From positions 2,046,001 through 2,110,000 of the forward strand of contig JBEVVG010000001.1 of the NCBI GenBank assembly GCA_040507225.1: a stretch of 64,000 bases of DNA, written 5' to 3'. A model generated the notes under the pieces. The model had not been told where the DNA came from. It saw nothing but the letters and a program-made list of their open reading frames with translations, and did no database searches. The translations under genes were made by a program, and so were the position numbers. How positions within the stretch are numbered: position 1 is the first letter of the stretch; each line of letters starts with the position of its first letter. This stretch comes from Thiodiazotropha sp040507225. GTDB taxonomy: Bacteria > Pseudomonadota > Gammaproteobacteria > Chromatiales > Chromatiaceae. Positions 1-8,778 of the stretch are shown piece after piece.

Positions 1-644
1 TGCGGATCCACGTCTCCGACCACCACCAGGGTGGCATTGTTCGGCGCGTACCATTTGCGATACCAGACCCGCAGGTCTTCTGCCTGCAGATTTTCCAGAT
101 CCGCCATCCAGCCGATGATCGGCTGGCGGTAGGGAGAGGTCTGGTAGGCGCCGGACTGGAACAGCTCATAGGCAAGGGCCTGAGGCTTGTCCTCGGTGCG
201 CATGCGACGCTCTTCCATGACCACCGCCACCTCCTTGACGAACTCATCCTCGAGCAGCCGCAGGTTGCGCATGCGGTCCGACTCGAGTTCAAAAGCCACT
301 TCCAGCCGGTCGCTCGCCAGGGTCTGATAGTAGGCGGTGTAGTCCTGACCAGTGAAGGCGTTCTCCTCACCACCGTTGGCCGCAATGATGCGCGAGAACT
401 CCCCGGGCGCACGCTGCTCGGTACCCTTGAACATCATGTGCTCCAGGACATGGGAAATCCCCGTGATGCCGCCGTACTCATAGCTGGAACCTACCTTGTA
501 CCAGACCTGGGAGACCGCGATCGGGGCCCGCTTGTCCTGTTTGACGATCACCTTCATGCCGTTGTCCAGCCGGTGCTCGACGACACCGGCGTAGAGCGGA
601 TGAATCACCCCGATCAAGATCAGACCGATCAACAAATTTCGCAT
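1..644 (-). CDS. M16 family zinc peptidase (N-terminal part, cut by window edge)
   Basis: The first 214 residues of a pitrilysin/insulinase-type peptidase are present; the rest lies beyond base 1. An N-terminal hydrophobic segment (about residues 3-19, ending LYAG) looks like a signal peptide, so the enzyme is probably periplasmic. The inverted zinc motif HVLEH sits at residues 65-69: two His bind zinc and Glu is catalytic. A downstream Glu-rich segment (EVAVVMEERR, about 138-147) should supply the third zinc ligand. The gene is divergent from ftsY; M16 peptidases often sit next to ftsY in gammaproteobacteria. The substrate cannot be told from the sequence. Confidence 0.9.
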   Translation of the reverse strand, partial: MRNLLIGLILIGVIHPLYAGVVEHRLDNGMKVIVKQDKRAPIAVSQVWYKVGSSYEYGGITGISHVLEHMMFKGTEQRAPGEFSRIIAANGGEENAFTGQDYTAYYQTLASDRLEVAFELESDRMRNLRLLEDEFVKEVAVVMEERRMRTEDKPQALAYELFQSGAYQTSPYRQPIIGWMADLENLQAEDLRVWYRKWYAPNNATLVVVGDVDP

Positions 645-1085
645 TGATGCATTCCTGTCATGCCACATAACCTTCAACCACTGACCCTCAAAACCGGGTT
701 TGAGTTCGATCCGATTCACCCAAAGTCTTCAGGCTTGCCGCAAGCCCAGGGCTTCGGGCTCAGACCACACTCCATCAAGCGGGGGGCCAATCCTCTTTGA
801 AACGCAAACGCAACAGGGCGGTCGCGGTGTCCGTAAAAAACTTCAGCGCCCCCTCGTCAGGGCCTGAACTCAGCCACCAGCCGAATCGGAACCGCCACTT
901 TATCATTCCGCCGTGGGACCTGTAGAATAGCGCCACGATGACCCGATGGTCTTCCCCCGGTCTGCGAATCAGACGAACTGCAACCGGAACCGGCGAGGCT
1001 ATCGCGATTATCGAGCAACGATCAAGTAAAAACCGGGAACCTGTGAAAACCCAGAGCTCCCGATCACTCAGTGGTGATCCGCAGC
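645..1085. other. Divergent intergenic region, M16 peptidase / ftsY
   Basis: About 440 bases separate two divergent genes and must hold both promoters. I see no convincing RNA gene, operator palindrome or conserved small ORF. The open frames that cross it (for example the minus frame 775-1194) have no recognisable protein features and run into ftsY. Confidence 0.5.
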
Positions 1086-2096
1086 ATGTTCGGATTTGGA
1101 AAACGCAACAAGGCAAGCCCCCAGGCTGACGATAAACAACCGGCCGAGGAACAGAAGCGGGGCTTTTTCTCCCGACTCCAGGAACGGCTGTCACGCACCC
1201 GTCACAATCTGACCGATGGTCTGGCCAATCTGGTGATGGGCCGTAAAACCATTGATGAGGACCTGCTGGAAGAACTCGAAACCCTGCTGCTGACCGCGGA
1301 TGTGGGGGTCGAGGCCACGGACCGTATCATTCAGGATCTCACCAACCGGGTGAAACGCAAGGAACTCGATGACCCGGACTCCCTGACACGCATACTCAAA
1401 CAACATCTGCTGGAAATCCTCGAGAGCTGCAATGCACCACTGAAGGAGCGTACCCTGGGCAAGCCCCTGGTCATCACCATGGTGGGTATCAACGGTGCGG
1501 GCAAAACCACCACGATCGGCAAACTGGCGCGCAAGTTTCAACTCGACGGGGAAAGCGTAATGCTCGCTGCGGGTGACACCTTTCGTGCCGCTGCGGTGGA
1601 ACAGCTGCAGACCTGGGGGGAACGCAACCGCATTCCGGTGATCGCCCAGCATAGCGGCGCCGATGCCGCTTCGGTGGTGTTCGATGCCCTGCAAGCCGCC
1701 ACCAGCCGCAGCGTGGACGTACTGATCGCGGACACTGCCGGTCGTCTGCACACCAAGACCAACCTGATGGATGAACTGTCCAAGATCACCCGGGTCATGA
1801 AAAAGATCGACCCTGACGCACCTCATGAGGTGTTGTTGGTGGTCGATGCTGGGACCGGGCAGAACGCGGTCAACCAGGCCGAGCAGTTCCACCAGGCGGT
1901 CGGCCTGACCGGGCTGGTGATCACCAAACTGGATGGCACCGCCAAGGGCGGGGTGGTGTTCGCCATCGCCGACAAGGTCAAGGTGCCGATCCGCTTCATC
2001 GGCGTGGGCGAGGCCATCGAGGATCTGCGTGAATTCGACCCCAGGGAGTTCGTGGATGCCCTGTTCACCCATGAGTCCTCAGGTCAGGTCAGTTGA
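1086..2096 (+). CDS. ftsY: Signal recognition particle receptor FtsY
   Basis: SRP receptor GTPase that docks ribosome-SRP complexes at the inner membrane for co-translational insertion. The 336-residue product has an N domain (about 25-115) and a G domain with P-loop GINGAGKTTT (134-143), DTAGR and TKLDGTAKGG motifs. I chose ATG 1086, which gives the typical MFGFGKR start; an in-frame GTG at 1071 would add only five residues. It is shorter than Escherichia coli FtsY because the long acidic A domain is nearly absent, as in many other bacteria. The stop overlaps the ftsE start, so ftsY-ftsE-ftsX is one operon. Confidence 0.97.
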   Translation: MFGFGKRNKASPQADDKQPAEEQKRGFFSRLQERLSRTRHNLTDGLANLVMGRKTIDEDLLEELETLLLTADVGVEATDRIIQDLTNRVKRKELDDPDSLTRILKQHLLEILESCNAPLKERTLGKPLVITMVGINGAGKTTTIGKLARKFQLDGESVMLAAGDTFRAAAVEQLQTWGERNRIPVIAQHSGADAASVVFDALQAATSRSVDVLIADTAGRLHTKTNLMDELSKITRVMKKIDPDAPHEVLLVVDAGTGQNAVNQAEQFHQAVGLTGLVITKLDGTAKGGVVFAIADKVKVPIRFIGVGEAIEDLREFDPREFVDALFTHESSGQVS

Positions 2097-2776
2097 TCAA
2101 TTTCGATAACGTCAGCAAACGCTACCCGGGTGGTCACACCGGACTGAGTCACGTGAACCTGCACATCGACCCGGAAGAGATGGTATTCCTTACCGGGCAT
2201 TCGGGCGCTGGCAAGAGCACCCTGCTGAAACTGATCGGCCTGCTGGAGCGTTCCAGCGGCGGCCAGGTTCACGTCAACGGGCGCAACCTGACCCGGCTGA
2301 AGAATCGTCAGATTCCCTACCATCGCCGTGAAGTCGGGATGATCTTCCAGGATCATCGACTGCTGTTTGACCGCACCGTGTTCGACAATGTCGCCCTGCC
2401 CCTGGTGGTATCCGGACTGGGCCACAAGGAGATTGGCCGCCGGGTGCGCGCGGCACTTGACAAGGTCGGGCTGCTGCACAAGGAGCGCGCCGCCCCGGTC
2501 ACTCTGTCCGGCGGGGAGCAGCAGCGGGTGGGCATCGCCCGTGCCGTGGTCAGCAAACCCCCGCTGGTGCTCGCGGACGAACCCACCGGAAACCTGGATC
2601 CGGAACTCTCCCAGGAGATCATGGACCTGTTCAGCGATTTCAACCAGGTGGGTGTAACCCTGCTCATCGCATCCCATGACATCGCCCTGATCCGTGGCAT
2701 GCACAAGCGTATCCTGACGCTGAGCAACGGCAGCCTGGTGGCGGACAGCAAAACGGAAATCCGGGATGTCACGTAA
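2093..2776 (+). CDS. ftsE: Cell division ATP-binding protein FtsE
   Basis: ATPase partner of FtsX in the divisome; the complex controls septal peptidoglycan hydrolases through periplasmic activators. The 227-residue ABC protein has Walker A GHSGAGKST (35-43), signature LSGGEQQR and Walker B LADEPTGNLD. The start is a TTG at 2093 that overlaps the ftsY stop by four bases; no ATG fits the family N-terminus, and MINFDNVSKRYPGG matches it well. Its end overlaps ftsX by 11 bases, which suggests translational coupling. Confidence 0.96.
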   Translation: MINFDNVSKRYPGGHTGLSHVNLHIDPEEMVFLTGHSGAGKSTLLKLIGLLERSSGGQVHVNGRNLTRLKNRQIPYHRREVGMIFQDHRLLFDRTVFDNVALPLVVSGLGHKEIGRRVRAALDKVGLLHKERAAPVTLSGGEQQRVGIARAVVSKPPLVLADEPTGNLDPELSQEIMDLFSDFNQVGVTLLIASHDIALIRGMHKRILTLSNGSLVADSKTEIRDVT

Positions 2777-3710
2777 GATTCGCAAACGCTTCCCGGTCCA
2801 CATCTGGCTGCAACGGCATGCCCAGGTCGCACTCTCCAGCCTCGGCCGATTGTCACGCAACGCTCTCTCCTCACTGATGACCTGCGCGGTAATCGGCATC
2901 GCCCTGGCGCTGCCCATCGGACTCCATGTGATGCTGCACAATCTCCAACAGGTCAGCGGCAGCTGGGAAAGCGGAGCGAGCATTTCGGTTTTTCTGAAAC
3001 AGAAGGTGAGTGACGAGCAGGCGGCCGAACTGGCGGAAAAGCTGCGCCGGCACCAGCGTGTCGAGCAGGTGCGGCTTATCACCCGCAGCGAAGCACTCGA
3101 AGAGTTCCAGCGCCAGAGCGGGTTTGCCGATGCCCTGCAGGCCCTGGATTACAACCCTTTGCCGAATCTGCTGTTCATACAACCGAAAAACGACTTCACT
3201 ACCGCGGACAAGGCGCAACAGCTGGTGCAGGAGCTGCGTCTGCTGCCCGAGGCGGAAATCGTCCAGCTCGATCTGCAGTGGGTGCGCCGACTGCAGGCCA
3301 TTACGATCATCGCCCAGCGTGCGGTGGTGGTGTTGACCGCACTGCTCAGCATGGCGGTGCTGTTGATTGTGGGCAACACCATTCGCCTGGAAATCCAAAA
3401 CCGCCGGACCGAGATCGAAATCACCAAACTGATCGGCGCCACCAACGCGTTCATCCGCCGGCCGTTTCTCTATACCGGGTTCTGGTATGGGCTGTTCGGC
3501 GGTCTGATCGCGTGGAGCCTGGTCGCCCTGGCCATCAGCCTGCTGAGCGGTCCGGTGGCGACCCTGGCACAGCTCTATGAGAGCAGTTTTGACCTGAGCA
3601 ACCTGGATGCGGGTACCGCCCTGATCCTGCTGGGTGGCAGCTCTCTGCTGGGATTGCTGGGTTCCTGGCTGGCGGTCGGACGCCACCTCAGCGCCATCCA
3701 GCCCTCCTGA
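2766..3710 (+). CDS. ftsX: Cell division protein FtsX
   Basis: Permease-like partner of FtsE. The 314-residue protein has the FtsX plan: a cytoplasmic N-terminus, one TM (about 40-60), a periplasmic loop of roughly 100 residues, then three TM segments in the C-terminal half (about 187-208, 237-265, 285-305). FtsX proteins do not transport; they relay FtsE ATPase state to periplasmic hydrolase activators. ATG 2766 lies inside the end of ftsE. It is the last gene of the fts operon; rpoH follows 185 bases later with its own promoter signals. Confidence 0.95.
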   Translation: MSRKIRKRFPVHIWLQRHAQVALSSLGRLSRNALSSLMTCAVIGIALALPIGLHVMLHNLQQVSGSWESGASISVFLKQKVSDEQAAELAEKLRRHQRVEQVRLITRSEALEEFQRQSGFADALQALDYNPLPNLLFIQPKNDFTTADKAQQLVQELRLLPEAEIVQLDLQWVRRLQAITIIAQRAVVVLTALLSMAVLLIVGNTIRLEIQNRRTEIEITKLIGATNAFIRRPFLYTGFWYGLFGGLIAWSLVALAISLLSGPVATLAQLYESSFDLSNLDAGTALILLGGSSLLGLLGSWLAVGRHLSAIQPS

Positions 3711-3799
3711 GTCGAATATTCCCAGGTGTCAAACCCCAGGCACTGAAATGTATTTTCAACTTGCTGTTTTAAATGATTTTTTAACAAAACCAGGGGGGT

Positions 3800-3827
3800 G
3801 GAACTTTCCCTTTCTTAGGGAGTCTCA
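3800..3827 (+). promoter_or_regulatory. Sigma-E (RpoE)-type promoter of rpoH
   Basis: GGAACTT at 3800-3806, a 16-base spacer and TCTCA at 3823-3827 match the extracytoplasmic sigma-E consensus (GGAACTT, 16-17 bases, TCTGA/TCAAA). The E. coli rpoH P3 promoter has the same architecture (GAACTT, 16, TCTGA). Transcription would start near 3833-3835, directly before the CIRCE palindrome. This is read by eye without scoring. Confidence 0.7.
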
Positions 3828-3835
3828 AGGGTAGG

Positions 3836-3862
3836 TTGGCACTCACTGATTGAGAGTGCTAA
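3836..3862. promoter_or_regulatory. CIRCE element (HrcA operator) in the rpoH leader
   Basis: TTGGCACTC (3836-3844), nine bases, then GAGTGCTAA (3854-3862). The consensus is TTAGCACTC-N9-GAGTGCTAA, so 17 of 18 arm positions match and the spacing is exact. It lies immediately downstream of the predicted sigma-E start and 33 bases before the rpoH ATG, a position where bound HrcA would block transcription. In RNA it would also form a stem near the ribosome-binding region. Confidence 0.85.
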
Positions 3863-3895
3863 TATTCTGACGGAAACATCAATGGGGTAATTGGA

Positions 3896-4744
3896 ATGAG
3901 CAAAGAGATCGCATTGAACATGATGCCGACAGGCAACATGGATGCCTACATCAGCGCAGCCTTCCAGCTGCCGGTATTGAGTGCGGAAGAGGAACACGAT
4001 CTGGCCGTACGCCTGCGCGACCAAAAGGACCTCCAGGCTGCCCAGACACTGATTACCTCTCACATCCGCTTCGTCGTGCGAATCGCCAGAAACTACAGCG
4101 GTTACGGGCTGGCCCTGCCGGACCTGGTCCAGGAAGGCACCATCGGTCTGATGAAAGCCGTGAAACGCTTCGACCCCGATATGGGGGTGCGACTCGTGTC
4201 CTTCGCGGTTCACTGGATCAAGGCGGAAATCCACGAGTACATCCTGAAAAACTGGCGCATCGTCAAGGTCGCCACCACCAAGGCCCAGCGCAAACTCTTC
4301 TTTAACCTGCGCAGCTCGAAAAAACGCCTCGGCTGGTTCTCCAGGGAGGAGGTCGACAGCGTGGCCCAGGACCTCGGTGTCAAGCCCGAGACCGTGTTGG
4401 AGATGGAATCCCGTCTCTCCGGACAGGACATCGCGTTCGACGGCCCGCAACAGGATGAGGATGAACCGGTTTCCGCCACACCGGCCGGATATCTCAGCGA
4501 CATGCGCATGGAGCCAGCGTCCCTGCTCGAGCAGGTCGACAGCGAGGCGCAGATGAAGCAGCAGTTGCTGAGCGCCATTCAGGGACTCGATCCGCGCAGC
4601 CGCGAAGTGCTCGAAGCACGCTGGCTGAGCGACAGCAAGGCCACGCTCCACGAACTGGCAGAGCGGTTTCAGGTTTCTGCCGAGCGCATCAGACAAATCG
4701 AAAAGAACGCGCTCAACAAACTGAAAGGCCAACTCGCCGCCTGA
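3896..4744 (+). CDS. rpoH: Heat-shock sigma factor RpoH (sigma-32)
   Basis: Alternative sigma factor that directs RNA polymerase to heat-shock promoters. The 282-residue product has the region 2 core (DLVQEGTIGLMKAVKRFDP), the RpoH-specific box QRKLFFNLR at 131-139, which distinguishes it from RpoD and RpoS, and a region 4.2 helix-turn-helix near the C-terminus (AERFQVSAERIRQIE). The gene follows ftsX, as in E. coli. Its leader carries a sigma-E-like promoter and a CIRCE box, so both envelope stress and HrcA titration probably set its transcription. The Shine-Dalgarno is weak (GGGG at 3884-3887), and translational control is possible. Confidence 0.97.
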   Translation: MSKEIALNMMPTGNMDAYISAAFQLPVLSAEEEHDLAVRLRDQKDLQAAQTLITSHIRFVVRIARNYSGYGLALPDLVQEGTIGLMKAVKRFDPDMGVRLVSFAVHWIKAEIHEYILKNWRIVKVATTKAQRKLFFNLRSSKKRLGWFSREEVDSVAQDLGVKPETVLEMESRLSGQDIAFDGPQQDEDEPVSATPAGYLSDMRMEPASLLEQVDSEAQMKQQLLSAIQGLDPRSREVLEARWLSDSKATLHELAERFQVSAERIRQIEKNALNKLKGQLAA

Positions 4745-4759
4745 GACCCATCAGAACAT

Positions 4760-4781
4760 GCCGACCACAGCAGTGGTCGGC
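4760..4781 (+). terminator. Hairpin downstream of rpoH
   Basis: GCCGACCAC (4760-4768), a four-base AGCA loop and GTGGTCGGC (4773-4781) form a perfect 9-bp stem 15 bases after the rpoH stop. No T-run follows, so it is a stable 3' end or pause hairpin rather than a textbook intrinsic terminator. Confidence 0.5.
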
Positions 4782-5563
4782 GCCATGCAGCCGTTCACAT
4801 AAACCGGTGTTGAAATCCATGCCCGGGCATAAGCCCGGCATCCCAAGCCTGCCGGCATCATGTAGTCGCTTTCAAGGTCGCCCCGCCCCTGGTGTGTAGT
4901 ACATCTTCCTCCCGCTGCCCCGGATCGCTGTGTCTGCTGAAAAGCGCTTGCCTGTCCTGGTGGTACAGGCGCGGAAACCGGAGACGGGACTGCAGCGCCC
5001 CAGCAAGGAGTTTATGGAAGTGTAACGATCTGTTATAACCCTAAACTGGATAGTGTTTATTTTCTTTGCAAACAGGAACGATATTTAGGAATCATCGATT
5101 TACAGGAACCAACAGGAATTACCAGACGATCACCGAAGCGACTACAACGGCTGTGAGCAATCCGAACCAACCCCACCCATGTTTCGCACAACCTTAGACG
5201 AATGGATGCCAGGCTGTATCGAGCCCCACATCCGCAGCAGTTCATAGTGATCATATGGGGATTGAAACCGGCGCACAGGCAGCACTCAGAACCCGTGACA
5301 ACCCTGACATTGAGCAATCCTTAGTGGGAAGGCATAGCGGATGCCGGGCAGGAACCCAAATCCGCTTTTGGGTCGATCCTGACGGCAATTGGTGCTTTTT
5401 TCCGCTCAACGGCCGCAAACGGGCGACGAAGTGGTTAAAGCGCAGAGCTCAGCGGTCGTTATCCTGACCCAAGGATGCAACCCTCTGCCACTTCACGCGC
5501 ACGGTTAACCGCTCAGTCAGCAATGCCTTCTGCTCCTGGCTGATGCCACGTCTGGAAACGACA

Positions 5564-5686
5564 GGGATTCCCGGATCATGTCAAGGTAGTGATGGTGCAT
5601 GCCGAACAACAGGAACAAACATTCGTCCGCAGACAGGACTGGAACGAAACATCTCCCGGATCCTGTAAGGAACATCCGGGAATCCC
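5564..5686 (+). promoter_or_regulatory. Nested inverted repeats in the leader of the GGDEF-EAL gene
   Basis: A perfect 13-base inverted repeat pairs GGGATTCCCGGAT (5564-5576) with ATCCGGGAATCCC (5674-5686) across 97 bases. The right arm can instead pair locally: TCCCGGAT at 5654-5661 with ATCCGGGA at 5674-5681 (12-base loop). The two pairings exclude each other. The gene starts at 5724. I do not recognise a GEMM-type c-di-GMP riboswitch here. Confidence 0.4.
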
Positions 5687-5723
5687 GTCTTCGCGGTTGG
5701 CCGGGAATAACAGCGTGTGATGT

Positions 5724-8708
5724 ATGGCATCCTCCCATCAGGCTGTAAGATTCTCGATTGCTCTGCTGCTGATCACGCTGCTGGCGATATCGATCGGACA
5801 GCTGATCCAGCCGTTAACCACCCGGCAGGACGAAACCGCCTGGAGGCAATACGCCGGGACACTGGCCGAGCAACTGGTACCCGCCGCCCGGCAGGGTGAT
5901 TTCAAGAGTCTCGAAGCAATTCTCAATGATTCACTGGCTCACAACCCCGTTATCGATTCTCTGACGGTAAGAACCCAAAACGGCAACAGCCTGAAATTTG
6001 AAAATCACCTCAGCCCCCGGAATCATCCACTCGAGGCTCGCGGAATGTCTTTCGAGGCCCCCATCGCGCGGGGTTACGAAAACCTCGGCAGTGTCACCGT
6101 CCGGCTCCGCCAGCCGGTTGATAACAACCTGCCCCTGTACACCCAGCTCATACTGTTGCTGGTGCTGGCCGGTCTCATCGTCCTGCTGCTGAGAAACCGG
6201 CAGACCCAGGAAGATACCAGCGCCCGTTCGATCATCCCGGAGCGGGTCCGTTCCGCATTCAACGCCCTCTCGGAAGGGCTGCTCATACTGGATGAGAAAT
6301 TCCGAATTCTGCTGGCCAACGATTCCTTCAGCAACAAGACCGGACACCCGAACCGGACCCTGATCGGCCAGACCGCGGATCATCTTCTGTGGAAGCAGCG
6401 CGAGGGCACCGACATTGCCGAAAACCTTCCCTGGCATGTCAGCCTCAACAATTGCGAACGGGTCACCGGTATCCCGGTACGCTTCGAATCGGGCAACGAA
6501 GTCGAAAAGGTGTTTTCGGTCAACAGCGCGCCAATCTTCGATAATGATGGTCATCTGCGGGGCGTGCTGGCCACCTTCGATGATATGACCGAGCTGGAAA
6601 AGCACTACCGGCAGCTCAAATCCGCGTTATTGAAATTACGAATTTCGGAGAAGGCATTACGCAACAAGACCGTTGAACTCGAGTTTCTCGCCACCCGGGA
6701 CCCCCTCACCGGGAGCCTTAACCGGCGCGCCTTTTTCAAGAAACTCGATCAGTTGTTCAAAATCTCCCTGCGCGAGAAACGCGACCTGGTCTTCATGATG
6801 GTGGACATCGATCGGTTCAAGCAGATCAATGACCACTACGGTCACGCCAACGGCGACAAGGTGATCAAACACATCTCTGAGATTCTCAGCGCCAACTCCC
6901 GACCTGAAGATCTGGTCGGCCGATACGGTGGAGACGAGTTCGCCCTGGTACTTCCCGATGCCAATACCCGGCAGGCGATGGACATTGCGGAACGTCTGCG
7001 CATGGACATCCTGCAGAAATGCCATGATCTGTTCGACAAGCCCAAATCCGTAACCATCAGTATCGGACTGGCGGCCCTCGAAGGAAGCATCGATGACGCG
7101 ATGTTGCTGGTCAACAATGCGGATCATGCACTGTATGAAGCGAAGCAGCGCGGACGCAACTGTATCGTCGCCTGGAGCCCGGAACTGCAGGACAAGCCGG
7201 GGCAGGACCCGCTTCTGAGCGTAAATTCATTGCTCGATATCGACGGTCGTGAAAAAACCGAAACCGAACGGCGCCTGCAGACTGAAGTACTGCGCCTCGA
7301 AGACCTGATACGGCAACTCGAATCGGAACTGGAGTACACCCGGGAAGAGATAAAACGCCGGGAAGGACGGGATGAACTGACCGGGCTGCCCAACCGTTTC
7401 ATCTTCAACGACCGCATTACCCAGGAACTGGCGCGCTGCGAACGCAACCATGAGTCCACGGCCATCATCTCGCTCGACGTGGACAACTTCTCTCGTCTCA
7501 ACGATGCGCTCGGTTACGTGACCGGTGACCAGGTGCTCAAACTGATCGCGGAACGCCTGCTGCTGTCGTTGCGCAAGACGGATACCATCGCGGTAATCGA
7601 TGATCAGAATGAAACCCCGTCGCCCAACATATCCCGGCTCAACAAGGACGAGTTCGCCTTGATCGTCACCGGGGTGAGCGACATCAAATCTGTCACCTGG
7701 GTGGCTCATCGCATCCTCAGCCGTTTAAAAAAGCCGATTCATGTGGATGACCAGGAACTCTATCTCTCCTTCAGCATGGGGGTGTCGATCTTTCCCTACG
7801 ACGACGACACACCCAGCGGCCTGCTGCAAAAGGCCACCACCGCCCGCAGGGTCGCCAAGGAAGACCCGGGCAGCAACCGGATACGCTTTTTCTCCCGGGA
7901 GATCAACCGCAAGGCCTACCACAGCATCTGGCTGGAGACGCAACTGCACAAGGCGATCGTCCGGCAGCAGTTTGAACTTGTTTATCAACCCAAGTTCGAC
8001 CTGCTGAGCGGACGCATCACCGGCATGGAGGCACTCGCCCGCTGGCCTCATGCCAAGGTCGGAATGATTCCCCCCGCGGAATTCATTCCGGTCGCCGAAC
8101 ACACCGGGCTGATCAACAAACTGGGGATCTGGGTTTTCAAGAAGGCCAGCGCCGACCTGCGCCGCTGGCACAAAAGCGGCTACAGGGAACTCAACCTGTC
8201 GGTCAATCTTTCCACCGTACAGCTTCGCGATGCCAGCCTTGCGGAGAAGTTCTTAAGCATCTGCGAACGGCGTAAAATCGATCCCGGCAAGGTGGAACTG
8301 GAGATTACGGAAACCTCGCTGATCGAGAATTTCGATCACACCCGCGACATCATGATGAAACTGCACGGAGCAGGGATGAAGTTTGCGCTGGATGATTTCG
8401 GCAAGGGTTTTTCGTCCCTGAACTACCTGCAGAAACTGCCGATCAGCAGCCTGAAAATCGATCGCATCTTCCTCAACAGCCTGCTGCCGGACAAGCATGC
8501 CCAGGCGATTGTCACTGCCATCATTTCACTGGCCAAAAGCCTGGAGCTCAAGGTGATTGCCGAAGGGGTCGAAACCGAGGCTCAGCGCCTGGTGCTCAAG
8601 CATCTGGAGTGCGATGAGATCCAGGGCACCCTGATCAGCGCGCCTGTGACCGCCGAGGAGGTGGACAAACTGCTGCACAGCTTCAACAGGACATCCGTTT
8701 CAGGATAG
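5724..8708 (+). CDS. Membrane PAS-GGDEF-GGDEF-EAL c-di-GMP signalling protein
   Basis: The 994-residue protein probably both makes and breaks c-di-GMP. Order: TM1 (about 8-28), a periplasmic region to about 135, TM2 (about 138-156), a PAS domain (about 170-300), a first GGDEF domain with intact GGDEF and an RPED inhibitory site, a coiled linker, a second GGDEF-like domain with the site degraded to NKDEF, and an EAL domain. The EAL domain keeps MEALARW, SVNLS, EITET, DDFGKG, LKID and AEGVET, so phosphodiesterase activity is likely. The degenerate second GGDEF may be an allosteric GTP-binding module. It is monocistronic, with a structured leader. Confidence 0.92.
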   Translation: MASSHQAVRFSIALLLITLLAISIGQLIQPLTTRQDETAWRQYAGTLAEQLVPAARQGDFKSLEAILNDSLAHNPVIDSLTVRTQNGNSLKFENHLSPRNHPLEARGMSFEAPIARGYENLGSVTVRLRQPVDNNLPLYTQLILLLVLAGLIVLLLRNRQTQEDTSARSIIPERVRSAFNALSEGLLILDEKFRILLANDSFSNKTGHPNRTLIGQTADHLLWKQREGTDIAENLPWHVSLNNCERVTGIPVRFESGNEVEKVFSVNSAPIFDNDGHLRGVLATFDDMTELEKHYRQLKSALLKLRISEKALRNKTVELEFLATRDPLTGSLNRRAFFKKLDQLFKISLREKRDLVFMMVDIDRFKQINDHYGHANGDKVIKHISEILSANSRPEDLVGRYGGDEFALVLPDANTRQAMDIAERLRMDILQKCHDLFDKPKSVTISIGLAALEGSIDDAMLLVNNADHALYEAKQRGRNCIVAWSPELQDKPGQDPLLSVNSLLDIDGREKTETERRLQTEVLRLEDLIRQLESELEYTREEIKRREGRDELTGLPNRFIFNDRITQELARCERNHESTAIISLDVDNFSRLNDALGYVTGDQVLKLIAERLLLSLRKTDTIAVIDDQNETPSPNISRLNKDEFALIVTGVSDIKSVTWVAHRILSRLKKPIHVDDQELYLSFSMGVSIFPYDDDTPSGLLQKATTARRVAKEDPGSNRIRFFSREINRKAYHSIWLETQLHKAIVRQQFELVYQPKFDLLSGRITGMEALARWPHAKVGMIPPAEFIPVAEHTGLINKLGIWVFKKASADLRRWHKSGYRELNLSVNLSTVQLRDASLAEKFLSICERRKIDPGKVELEITETSLIENFDHTRDIMMKLHGAGMKFALDDFGKGFSSLNYLQKLPISSLKIDRIFLNSLLPDKHAQAIVTAIISLAKSLELKVIAEGVETEAQRLVLKHLECDEIQGTLISAPVTAEEVDKLLHSFNRTSVSG

Positions 8709-8763
8709 CCGGAGCAATTCAGACGAACCAACCCGACCGGGCCTCCCCAGCCAGCCGGGATCA

Positions 8764-8778
8764 GACAGCCAGGCTGTC
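8764..8778. terminator. Small palindrome between converging genes
   Basis: GACAGC, a three-base CAG loop and GCTGTC (8764-8778) lie between the converging ends of the GGDEF-EAL gene (8708) and bioD (8777). It is short and has no T-tract, so a bidirectional terminator role is only a possibility. Confidence 0.25.

Larger units (their letters stand above)
4745..5723. other. Long non-coding stretch after rpoH
   Basis: Almost 980 bases without a convincing gene. It holds a perfect 9-bp hairpin just after rpoH (4760-4781), a GC hairpin at 4823-4838, an AT-richer patch around 5030-5100 and a nested inverted-repeat leader at 5564-5686 before the next gene. Short open frames (70 residues at 5255-5467 plus; 86 residues at 5057-5317 minus) show no family features. 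Decayed coding sequence or an unannotated small RNA cannot be excluded. Confidence 0.5.

Noticed and set aside
5255..5467. 70-codon plus-strand frame in the post-rpoH gap
   Set aside because: No Shine-Dalgarno and no family features.
5500..5723. GEMM-type c-di-GMP riboswitch before the GGDEF-EAL gene
   Set aside because: The conserved GEMM core segments are not present; only simple inverted repeats are seen.
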